DNA of 64,000 nt from Cyclobacteriaceae bacterium (GTDB taxonomy: Bacteria > Bacteroidota > Bacteroidia > Cytophagales > Cyclobacteriaceae): the NCBI GenBank assembly GCA_019694875.1, contig JAIBBC010000003.1:860469-924468 (forward strand), in the 5' to 3' direction. Under the pieces are notes generated by a model. It saw only the letters and a program-made list of their open reading frames with translations, was not told the origin of the DNA and ran no database searches. Positions 52,854-60,610 of this stretch are shown piece by piece. Numbering within the stretch: position 1 is the first letter of the stretch; the number at the start of each line of letters is the position of its first letter. Position numbers and translations under genes: made by a program.

Positions 52854-55208
52854 TTATTCAAATGTCATTTTAAAGTTTGCGCCCCTCAGTAACACCCCAT
52901 TACCCTCAAAGACAATTTTTGCATTCATCTGCTTTAGGTGCTTTCGAGAAGAATCAAGACCAATTCCAGAGCCATCTGTAGTAGTAACACCTAGTTCAAA
53001 TATCTTCTCAGGATCCTTCCAGAATTTTTTGTCAAGCCCTCGGCCATTGTCAGCAAACATAATTTGCAGCTTCTTCTTATTCATTGAGCATTCAACAATG
53101 ATTTTCGATGCACCAGCTTTTTCAGCATTGGAAATCAAGTCATCAAAAACCAAAGAAAGATCAAGCACACTAATCTTCCTCTCAAGAGACGCGTTATTGT
53201 TCTTAACTTTAATAGATAGGTTAGAGTTATCATAAATCTCTGAATACATATTTAAGTATTGCTCGGTATACTTAACTATATCAACAATTTGATTACTTGC
53301 CTGGGTTTTAAAATTTGATCGTGTAATAAGCTTGCTAATCTTTAACACTTTTTCAGAGTTATATTTGATTACACCCAATCTTCGCAGCAACTCTTTTGTA
53401 CCAAGTGATTCCTCTCGAATTTTTTCCATCAAGCTATCGACACTATTTGTAATCTCTTTTGAAGTGAGCTTAATATTATGTACTAATCCTTTGGCATCAT
53501 CAGACAAGTTCTTATTTGACGACCTTAAATATGTTGACTTCTCTTTTTCTAATTCTAATTCTTCTTCGGCTCTTATTCTAGCAATCTCTTCTTGTCTGGC
53601 CTTTTCCTCAAGTTCTTTCTTCTGCTTTATAAGTTTTGAATACTGCTTTTTAGAGTGGAGAATCTGAGAATGAAGCTCCCTGTCGTTTGTATTGGCAGCT
53701 ATAACTTCCAATGCAGAAAATGCAGTATCATCTGGCAATTCATCATCTACCTTTTCGGTCAAGATATTCACCAAATCTCTGTTGTACTCAAGTATTTCTA
53801 CATTCTTGCTTTCCGCTAAGTTCGATATAAGGCTAATTATTTTTGATTTTAACTCTGTGTTACCTTCTATGTAACCCAAATCTTCGTTGTTATCTTTTAA
53901 TGTCCACTGCAAATCAACAACATATCGCTCCAATCTTTTTAAACAATATTCAAAGAAAGCTTTCTCCATTTGATAGTAGCTATCCGTCAACTTTAGGCCG
54001 CCATCACGACTACTCGTTTCTTTAAATTCCTCATTAAACTCATTACTATTACCAAACAATGAAATTCTACCTATAACTTCTCTGGTACCTAGAAACCTAC
54101 TATAACCTTGCGCTTTCCTTCTATCCATGCCAAAAGAATCCTTCCCCTCTTCACCAAATGGGTAAATTCTTATTCCATTTTTATATAGAAAAACAGATCC
54201 AAACTCAACAGATCGGATTCTCATTTGTCTATAAAAATTATTTTTAGCTGAAGTATTCAGATAAAAAAGGTGAAATCTAATACCTGATAAAAGTGAGAAA
54301 TTATTCTTTTCTCGAACTTTATAAATCAATTCCCCCCGATCTAATAGTTCAGTTGTAACAAATTTTCCATCGTCCGAAATAGATGTGAAAATCTGTGTGG
54401 TTTTTAGACCCAGCTTTTCAAAGATAAAATTCTTTACTTCTCCATTTACTCGCCACCTTTTATCTGGCTCATCTTGATCTTCGTCCTCAAAATCAGGAGC
54501 AATTATTTCTATAGAAAATTGAGGAACAGTTACACCAGACTTCTTTCGATCGACAATTTCAAACGGGTTAATTAGTTTTTCTAATGAGTGTTTTAATTCG
54601 AGAATTTTTTCTCTTTTCCATGAAGATCTTAGATTACTAATCTCCAAAATTGTTCCGTGCTTGAATTTTGGATAATCATCAATATCTACACGCCCCTTCC
54701 TGATAATATCAATTTCAGTGAAGTTATCTTTCGGATTTTCCTCGAAGTCTTCCCAATTAAATACTAACTGCTCAATATTATCAGCTTGGGAAACTTTATT
54801 GGTCGTCAATATCAGTTCTGTACCTAACCTATCACAAGAGAATCGACCAATACCTTTAGCTCCTGCAAAGCTTTTTGTTATTAAAATCTTACTTCGGTAG
54901 TCTTTAAAAACCTTATCATTCAATTCTTCATCTTCCTCTCCAGTTCTCTTAGCTGAGTAACCCACGAATAGCCATTTGTCTCTCACCTCATCATAAGTCA
55001 TCCCCTTACCATTGTCCCATATGATAAGTTTATTCTCCTCAAAAATTATTTTGACTAACGATGCATGAGCGTCAAATGCATTTTTGACCAATTCAAAAAC
55101 TGCGATAAAGTCATCAGATATTAAATCCCTTCCAATAATATCTTTTAAACCAGCGCTAACCCTGAATTGAACTTTTTCATCATCATGTGATTGATTGATT
55201 TTAGCCAT
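52854..55208 (-). CDS. Dual GHKL ATPase: MORC/Hsp90-like N-terminus plus histidine-kinase-like C-terminus
   Basis: 784 residues. The N-terminal GHKL ATPase has N-box ELVKNAFDAHA (Asn43), DNGKGM (65-70) and GAKGIGRFS (116-124), followed by a GHKL-type transducer region like MORC/MutL/Hsp90 proteins. A charged coiled coil (about 505-570) leads to a second module that looks like a histidine kinase: H-box-like AKGLVHNIKLTSKEI (His577), N-box DDLISNAEKAGAS (Asn694), ADNGRG (718-723) and GSGIGLDSSRK (746-756). The two ATPase sites look intact. MORC/MutL-like ATPases beside cytosine methylases are known in restriction-modification systems; the fused kinase-like end is the unusual feature. It overlaps the methyltransferase stop by one base. 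Confidence 0.85.
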   Translation of the reverse strand: MAKINQSHDDEKVQFRVSAGLKDIIGRDLISDDFIAVFELVKNAFDAHASLVKIIFEENKLIIWDNGKGMTYDEVRDKWLFVGYSAKRTGEEDEELNDKVFKDYRSKILITKSFAGAKGIGRFSCDRLGTELILTTNKVSQADNIEQLVFNWEDFEENPKDNFTEIDIIRKGRVDIDDYPKFKHGTILEISNLRSSWKREKILELKHSLEKLINPFEIVDRKKSGVTVPQFSIEIIAPDFEDEDQDEPDKRWRVNGEVKNFIFEKLGLKTTQIFTSISDDGKFVTTELLDRGELIYKVREKNNFSLLSGIRFHLFYLNTSAKNNFYRQMRIRSVEFGSVFLYKNGIRIYPFGEEGKDSFGMDRRKAQGYSRFLGTREVIGRISLFGNSNEFNEEFKETSSRDGGLKLTDSYYQMEKAFFEYCLKRLERYVVDLQWTLKDNNEDLGYIEGNTELKSKIISLISNLAESKNVEILEYNRDLVNILTEKVDDELPDDTAFSALEVIAANTNDRELHSQILHSKKQYSKLIKQKKELEEKARQEEIARIRAEEELELEKEKSTYLRSSNKNLSDDAKGLVHNIKLTSKEITNSVDSLMEKIREESLGTKELLRRLGVIKYNSEKVLKISKLITRSNFKTQASNQIVDIVKYTEQYLNMYSEIYDNSNLSIKVKNNNASLERKISVLDLSLVFDDLISNAEKAGASKIIVECSMNKKKLQIMFADNGRGLDKKFWKDPEKIFELGVTTTDGSGIGLDSSRKHLKQMNAKIVFEGNGVLLRGANFKMTFE

Positions 55209-56434
55209 TATTTTAGCAAGTGCATTAAAGCTAACCCGGTTTGTTCTCCAAAAAGAGGTGGTATCGCATTTCCTACTTGGGTGTATCTTGGAACTTCTTT
55301 TGTACGTCTGTCACCTCCTGTAGTGTACTTTCCTTTAAACTCAAACGTATCAGGAAAGGATTGAATCCTTGCATACTCCCTCACGGTTAAAATTCTAGGC
55401 TCTTTATAATGTATATAATCGTCCGGTAGTGTTGTCAACGTAGGGCTGACTTTAATGGAAGAAAGGGGAATAACAGTATGTTTATTAATTTTAAATTTCT
55501 TGCGAATATTCTGGTCTATACTTTTCCCTTTAATTGTAGAATTTTCAATTATATGACGAAATTTAATCACAGTAGAATCTCGATGATTAACAAAGCGATG
55601 ACTGTCAGGGATAACGTTCACATTGTTCGAGCGCATAAATTCCTGATATGCCGTCTTAGGCTGTATGTATAAACCAGCTCTAAATTTCTTGCTATCTGGA
55701 CTCGGGGTAGTTCCATGAGCACATAGGAGATCTGAAATTGCTTCACCTAGTGTGGTACGCGGCTTTAACCCTTTAGCAGCTAAGAAAGTAGTTTTTTGAT
55801 TTTCTAATAAAGAGAAAAATTCTAGAGGTGATTTTTCTATTGCATTTTGGTAAATGTCGTTCCGGACACCCACCAAAATAAAGCGTGTCCTTTTCTGTGG
55901 AACGCCAAACCTACTAAAGTCAACCATTGCTCCCTGAACATTGTATCCCAGTTCACCCAACTTTGTTTCAACATACGTTGAATAAACAATTCCCCTCGAT
56001 CGGTTTTTTTCGAACTTCGATGTGAAACCCTTTACATTTTCAAAGAAAAGCACCTTAGGACGAATCAACTCAATAAACTTTAGATAAGAATTGACAAGTC
56101 CATTCCTTGCATCGCTTTCTTTTCTTCTGCCCGCAGTTGAAAACCCTTGACACGGGGGTCCACCAGTAATTAAGTCGACCTCCCCTCGGAGAGATTCCAA
56201 ATATGGTTTATATAGCTTCAGTACTGTCTTGATATCATGGTTGGTTTTGGGAAGCCAGGATGGCCAAGAAAAGTGATCGCGTCCGTTAATCAAATTATGT
56301 TCCAGAGTCAAGAAGGCATCCTTACTTTTTTCTATTGCAAAAAGACCCTTCCAACCGGCCCTCGAAAGGCCTAACGACAAGCCTCCGCAGCCGGCAAACA
56401 AATCAATATAAATAGGTTCTTTCACCCTTTTCAT
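55208..56434 (-). CDS. DNA (cytosine-5) methyltransferase
   Basis: 408 residues with all key motifs: I DLFAGCGGLSLGL (11-23), IV GGPPCQGFS with catalytic Cys95, VI FENVKGF, VIII PQKRTRFILVG, then the target-recognition region, IX REYARIQSFPDTFEF, and X YTQVGNAIPP. It appears fully active. The frame is open to 56761, but that extra N-terminus is out of family and derives from the inverted-repeat region, so I place the start at ATG 56434. It is the first gene of the four-gene operon. No cognate restriction endonuclease is recognisable within the operon or beside it. Confidence 0.93.
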   Translation of the reverse strand: MKRVKEPIYIDLFAGCGGLSLGLSRAGWKGLFAIEKSKDAFLTLEHNLINGRDHFSWPSWLPKTNHDIKTVLKLYKPYLESLRGEVDLITGGPPCQGFSTAGRRKESDARNGLVNSYLKFIELIRPKVLFFENVKGFTSKFEKNRSRGIVYSTYVETKLGELGYNVQGAMVDFSRFGVPQKRTRFILVGVRNDIYQNAIEKSPLEFFSLLENQKTTFLAAKGLKPRTTLGEAISDLLCAHGTTPSPDSKKFRAGLYIQPKTAYQEFMRSNNVNVIPDSHRFVNHRDSTVIKFRHIIENSTIKGKSIDQNIRKKFKINKHTVIPLSSIKVSPTLTTLPDDYIHYKEPRILTVREYARIQSFPDTFEFKGKYTTGGDRRTKEVPRYTQVGNAIPPLFGEQTGLALMHLLK

Positions 56435-56523
56435 AATCAATTTTATGCAAAAAAAGGCAAAATCAGGCAAATGTTGGACACTATTCCGTGGGCTGTGAAC
56501 CAGCTTGTCAGTGCACCGGCAAT

Positions 56524-56542
56524 AGTAGGAGAAACTCCTACT
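56524..56542. repeat. Palindrome AGTAGGAG-AAA-CTCCTACT
   Basis: 8+3+8 perfect inverted repeat about 90 bases upstream of the methyltransferase start. It is part of a 390-base stretch (56435-56826) that holds several inverted repeats and no gene. Confidence 0.65.
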
Positions 56543-56602
56543 GAAATCAGCCTGAGTTTGCGTGAGGGACCCGCGCTCGTGCGCTTTGGCGGTTAGGCAA
56601 TA

Positions 56603-56633
56603 GTCGTCAGACACTTTTGAAGTGTCTGACGAC
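56603..56633. repeat. 31-base dispersed palindrome (copy 1)
   Basis: Arms GTCGTCAGACACTT and AAGTGTCTGACGAC around TTG. The same palindrome, with one changed loop base, occurs at 60400-60430. Flanking GCGCTTTGGCGGTT is also shared. Another imperfect hairpin (CCTGAC...GTCAGG) follows at about 56670-56688. Confidence 0.85.
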
Positions 56634-56826
56634 TTGCTACGTGAGGGATAGTAGCGGAAAGCCCGCTGCCCTGACGATGCTGTCAGGACAGGTTCCTGAC
56701 GAGGCGAGGACTTGGAGCGGATAGCCCGACCCTTACCCAGCGGAACGCTGGCAAGGGGCACGCCCAGAAAACAGACGTAAGATGTTAGACGTGAGAAACT
56801 TTTGCCCTTGTGCCTGCCGGTGATGC

Positions 56827-57018
56827 TCAGGCTTTGTTTTGTTCGGCCGCTTTTTTACGCCACCACCTAAGGAAAAAATACAAGGCCGGAACTGTTGTTA
56901 GCTCGTATCCTACCGCGCCAAATAAGCTTGACGCCCAACTTCGATCAAACCAATAATGGTTGGCCAACAGGATGATTGGAAATGTTACCAGTGCACTGAT
57001 GATAAGTCGTTTTTCCAT
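56827..57018 (-). CDS. Small membrane protein (63 residues)
   Basis: One or two hydrophobic helices (LIISALVTFPIILLANHYWF, about 5-24; ELTTVPALYFFLRWW, about 40-54) and a basic end (RKKAAEQNKA). No family recognised. It is isolated between repeat-rich gaps, so it is a lower-confidence gene. Confidence 0.5.
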   Translation of the reverse strand: MEKRLIISALVTFPIILLANHYWFDRSWASSLFGAVGYELTTVPALYFFLRWWRKKAAEQNKA

Positions 57019-57064
57019 ATTAGTTGAATAAGATATGAGACGTGAGACCTGTGTGGGCCGGGGT

Positions 57065-57260
57065 GTGCATTATTGATGAGATTGCTTCGCTTCGCTCCCG
57101 CCAGAGGCGGGCAGGCGCAATGACGAAACAGATTGCTTCGGTCGCAGGCTCCCTCCTGCCTTAGTCGGCAGGCAGGCGCAATGACGCTCTGCTCGCATGA
57201 CGATGGCGCGGCAATCTGGAGCTGATGACACGGGATTGCTTCACGGGTTACTCCTTCGCA
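57065..57260. repeat. Cluster of GATTGCTTCG...CGCAATGACG dispersed repeats
   Basis: Two to three copies of the widespread element whose halves read GATTGCTTCG and CGCAATGACG (its reverse complement translates as RHCERSEAI). Two copies are interrupted by GC-rich hairpins (CCCGCCAGAGGCGGG and CCTGCCTTAGTCGGCAGG), so a second repeat family is nested in the first. Confidence 0.75.
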
Positions 57261-57302
57261 ATGACGGGAGGCATGACGGGCGGGTGTGAGACAAGCCGGC
57301 AG

Positions 57303-58046
57303 TTATTGCGCCATTCGCACTTCGTTTTTCTTTTCGGATTTTTTGGTGATGCCGATGAGGTTGATGCCAATGGTGAAGCTGATCCACGAGCGTGAGCGCG
57401 CTTTGTCATCGGCATTGAAGAAGTCGCCCCCGGCCAACAGACCGATTTGAAAGTCTTTTCCGAAATTATACACGGCTCCGCCCGCAACGCTTGCTGCATC
57501 GACTGTGCGTGTGTCTTCGGCATTTTTTGCGTTGACATCGTTGAGGGGAACTTTTGAATAGCCTGCTGAAAAGATGACGGACAGGTAATTATCAGGACTC
57601 TTCTTGCTTGTAAACTTGGGGCCAACGTAGAAGCCGATTTCTCCGGCACTGTAGATCTTAAAATCTTTGGTTTGAAATTTAAAGGGTACGACCAGCGGAC
57701 CGCTGGCAAGCTGCACGGAGGATTTGCGGATGTCGTTGTTCCATCGTGCGCGACTAATGCAGTATTGCTTGCCTTCGAGTGCATACGGAAGGGTGTCGTT
57801 ACCGGATACAAGGCTGCATGTATAGCCTTTTTTGATTTTGATGATGACTTTGGAGCTGTCGGGCGTGAAGCCGATGACTTCGAACCGGGTTCCATCGCAG
57901 ATGCCGAATCTGCGTGTGGTGCAGGTTTCGAAATATTCGCTGGCGGTGAAGTCGGCCTGGGCGCGGTATGTTCGGCCTTTAATGATGTCTTGCGCAAGGG
58001 TGGCGGTGGCCATGCAGGCAAGGATGAATGTGATAACTGTTTTCAT
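57303..58046 (-). CDS. Secreted hypothetical protein, possible outer-membrane barrel
   Basis: 247 residues with a signal peptide (about 1-18, ending ATLAQ). The first third contains CTTRRFGICDGTRFEVIGFTPDSSKVIIKIKKGYTCSLV, with three or four Cys that could form disulphides; the last two thirds have alternating beta strands with Gly and aromatics (GEIGFYVGPKFTSKK, YLSVIFSAGYSKV, GGAVYNFGKDFQIGLLAGGDFF, SWISFTIGINLIGI) like a small barrel. Ends with a Lys-rich tail. No family name. Confidence 0.6.
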   Translation of the reverse strand: MKTVITFILACMATATLAQDIIKGRTYRAQADFTASEYFETCTTRRFGICDGTRFEVIGFTPDSSKVIIKIKKGYTCSLVSGNDTLPYALEGKQYCISRARWNNDIRKSSVQLASGPLVVPFKFQTKDFKIYSAGEIGFYVGPKFTSKKSPDNYLSVIFSAGYSKVPLNDVNAKNAEDTRTVDAASVAGGAVYNFGKDFQIGLLAGGDFFNADDKARSRSWISFTIGINLIGITKKSEKKNEVRMAQ

Positions 58047-58341
58047 GCCGGGAGGTTTAGGTGAAACGAAATTGAACTGGGTAAAACGAAAGTGATTAAA
58101 GTAATCGACTTGCCTGTTTCGCCATGCGAGAAAAACCTACAGCGGTGTTTTGAGTTTTTTAATAAGGTGTTTAGCGGTGTTTACTGCTCTTAAAAAAATC
58201 GGCAACGTAAATTAAACGGCTGGCGATAAAAGTTACACGGGCTTTGAAAGGCACGGTGGATGACGGCATGTCTGCCATGAGTTTTTGACGCTATCTTCAT
58301 TCGCGTAACGCGCGCCTGCCGTGCGCGTGGCTTGATGACGT

Positions 58342-58539
58342 ATGGTTAAGGATTGGATCTTTATTGTGTTGTTTGGATTGGGTGCCGTGTATTACCTGTG
58401 CTCGGTGCTGTCGCTTCTGGTGAAGCCTAACAAATCGGATTTCGAAAAACTGGAATTGACTTATCATGCGGCTCTGCTGGCGATACTTGTGCTGGCGTTG
58501 ATTTCACGCCTGGAGAGCTCGGGGGTGATGGGGTTTTAA
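58342..58539 (+). CDS. Small membrane protein (65 residues)
   Basis: Two hydrophobic helices (IFIVLFGLGAVYYLCSVLSLLV, about 6-27; AALLAILVLALIS, about 43-55) with a charged loop between. No family recognised. The 295-base gap before it (58047-58341) shows no feature I can name. Confidence 0.5.
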   Translation: MVKDWIFIVLFGLGAVYYLCSVLSLLVKPNKSDFEKLELTYHAALLAILVLALISRLESSGVMGF

Positions 58540-58557
58540 TGAGGTCGTTATTGGATG

Positions 58558-58830
58558 GAACTCCTGACGTGGGATTGCTTCGGTCGCAGGCTCCCTCGCA
58601 ATGACGGGGGCTGCGTCATTGCGAGACACGAAGTGGCGCGGCAATCTGGAAGGGCTTCGTGATGTGGGATTGCTTCGCTCCGCTCGCAATGACGTTTCAG
58701 TCGTGATGCTGCGTTGTGCATGAGATTGCTTCGGTCGCAGGCTCCCTCGAAGTGGCGCGGCAATCTGGAGGAGAGGTTACATTGTGAGATTGCTTCGCTT
58801 CGCTCGCAATGACGTTTCGTTCGCAATGAC
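58558..58830. repeat. Second cluster of GATTGCTTCG...CGCAATGACG dispersed repeats
   Basis: Four or more full or partial copies in alternating orientation, fillers GGTCGCAGGCTCCCTC and AGTGGCGCGGCAATCTGG. It fills the 303-base gap between 58539 and 58843. It is the same family as at 57065. Confidence 0.8.
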
Positions 58831-58842
58831 GTTGATGCCGGG

Positions 58843-59322
58843 CTACTTCATGGTACTTCTGATCCTTTCTGCTGCTGACGATTTGTTGCCGATGGCTGGC
58901 ACTAACGTACCGATTTTGCCAAGACCATATTTTGGCATGTTATTATAAACGCATTCATATTCGCCTGCTCTTACCTTATAGGTTTCATGCCAGATTCCTA
59001 CATCGCCATTGCTTTTGATTCTTTTGTTGAAATCTTTCCAGGCCGGGTAATGTTGACTGTTTCTGTCTTTCGCATATTTCTCGAGGTGTTCAAATGACTT
59101 CCAATACTGCACGATTACGGGCTGAAACGTGCCGACAATTTGAAAACCAAGAAAACCGCTTTCCGGATCCTGTGAAAGTTCGTGCAGCATTTTCGGCATT
59201 GCTGATGCAACGGGCAGCCATTTGTGAATTTTCCAGATTCGGTTAATTCTCATGCCGATCAGAAAAACTACGAAGTCGCCATTAACTTCTACTGTCATTC
59301 GTTCATTTATTGTTTTTGCCAT
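58843..59322 (-). CDS. DUF4188-family protein
   Basis: 159 residues. The pattern [43 protein letters not shown] and [33 protein letters not shown]...[28 protein letters not shown] matches DUF4188, a dimeric alpha/beta-barrel (ferredoxin-like) family sometimes called monooxygenase-like. Active chemistry is not proved. The start at 59322 (MAKTINERM) was chosen over 59448, whose extra N-terminus is out of family. Confidence 0.85.
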   Translation of the reverse strand: MAKTINERMTVEVNGDFVVFLIGMRINRIWKIHKWLPVASAMPKMLHELSQDPESGFLGFQIVGTFQPVIVQYWKSFEHLEKYAKDRNSQHYPAWKDFNKRIKSNGDVGIWHETYKVRAGEYECVYNNMPKYGLGKIGTLVPAIGNKSSAAERIRSTMK

Positions 59323-59381
59323 GGGGAAGGATTTGAATGTTTGAAATGGGTTGTAGCAGTAGTTAAAACTCCAGCGTTCAT

Positions 59382-60167
59382 TTAGTCCGCAAAGGCTTGG
59401 CCATAGAATATAATGAACACGCCTTCGTTCTTGTCGTACGTTAAACATTCCCAGTTATTGTAAACAGAACTGGTGGAAATACACAAGGACTTCTTGTTAC
59501 CAGCGGCTGAAAAGCCGCTTGCAAAACATCCGCTATCCAGAATAAAGTCCTCATCCATTGAAATGTCAGCAATTTTACAATTTGAATATTCTATTTGTTC
59601 CAGCGGATGTTTCATTATGTAATCCCGATGATATACTAATTCACCAGCCAGCTGATAGTCGAGCGTTCCATACACGCCATAGTTACAGTCTGCATCTACA
59701 AGGCCATTCTTAACTTTTTTGTCTCTGAATAACTCTGCGTACTTATTTTGAAGTCCATCGTAAACTACAATTGAAATTCTGTTGTGGTTTTTATCATAAA
59801 CTACAAAACAATTGTCCTCTTCCCCATTTTGGAACAGATCGCCCGAGGAATGAGATATCAGTTGAAGGTTACTATTAGCGCTAAAGTAGGTCTGATGTTT
59901 TTCATCCAGCGTGGGAATAAGCTTGTCATGAATTCTCTTGAAAACCAGGCTATCGGAAAGCTCGTGCAGACTTGCACTGTGCCGAGGATCGCTACCCGGA
60001 TTGTCGTAGGTTGAAGTCATGTAGCTTGGTGCAGGGGTCACCTCGATTGCTGTTATTGTGTCGTTATCAACTGATACAGTATCAGGATTGACAACAATTC
60101 GGTTATCTCTCTGTTTTGCACATGACAATATTGTTGTGAGAATGGCGATTATATAAAGTTGTTTCAT
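59382..60167 (-). CDS. Hypothetical lipoprotein
   Basis: 261 residues with a lipoprotein signal ([15 protein letters not shown], Cys near 16). The mature part has beta character ([68 protein letters not shown]). Unknown family. The 443-base region upstream (60168-60610) holds the palindrome at 60400 and nothing else recognisable. Confidence 0.6.
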   Translation of the reverse strand: MKQLYIIAILTTILSCAKQRDNRIVVNPDTVSVDNDTITAIEVTPAPSYMTSTYDNPGSDPRHSASLHELSDSLVFKRIHDKLIPTLDEKHQTYFSANSNLQLISHSSGDLFQNGEEDNCFVVYDKNHNRISIVVYDGLQNKYAELFRDKKVKNGLVDADCNYGVYGTLDYQLAGELVYHRDYIMKHPLEQIEYSNCKIADISMDEDFILDSGCFASGFSAAGNKKSLCISTSSVYNNWECLTYDKNEGVFIIFYGQAFAD

Positions 60168-60399
60168 TTCTTCCGGGGTGCTGTTTTATATTCGTCTATA
60201 TACAGCAAACTAATATACGCGCCCGAACGCTTGCTTAACAGATTATTTACAGAAATTCTTTTCGACAATAAGCGCTGGTAACAGATATGAGATTTGAGTC
60301 GTAAGACATAAGACTTTGCCGGCTCAGAGTTGGGACGAATTCAGCCATACGAGCAGGAGAATACTCGTCAGGCGCGCCTATACCCAGAAGCTGAGAAGA

Positions 60400-60430
60400 G
60401 TCGTCAGACACTTTTAAAGTGTCTGACGAC
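60400..60430. repeat. 31-base dispersed palindrome (copy 2)
   Basis: Arms GTCGTCAGACACTT and AAGTGTCTGACGAC around TTA. It matches the copy at 56603 except for one loop base and is followed by a similar CGCTTTGGCGGTT flank. Confidence 0.85.
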
Positions 60431-60610
60431 TTGGCCTTGGCGTGAAGGACCCTCCTTTGGCGCTTTGGCGGTTGAATAACAGCCGAGGGGCACAGGCGGG
60501 GAAAATTTACCACAAGCAACTTGTTAAACAGGGTTTTGTAAAACGTTATCCGGTATCGGTAACCCGGCACAATTCTGTTATCCACCCGGGCAGTTAACTA
60601 CGGATTGCCC

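Noticed and set aside
56435..56761. Long N-terminal extension of the cytosine methyltransferase
   Set aside because: The extra residues are encoded by the inverted-repeat region (giving KSSDTSKVSDD-type sequence) and precede the normal family start MKRVKEPIY.
57248..58021. Second long minus-strand reading frame overlapping the secreted protein gene at 57303
   Set aside because: It is Pro/Ser/Ala-rich without a fold or signal, while the other frame has a signal peptide and beta pattern.
49006..60610. Transposase, integrase or tRNA attachment site flanking the defence-like operon
   Set aside because: None was found by eye on either side; only dispersed palindromic repeats are present.
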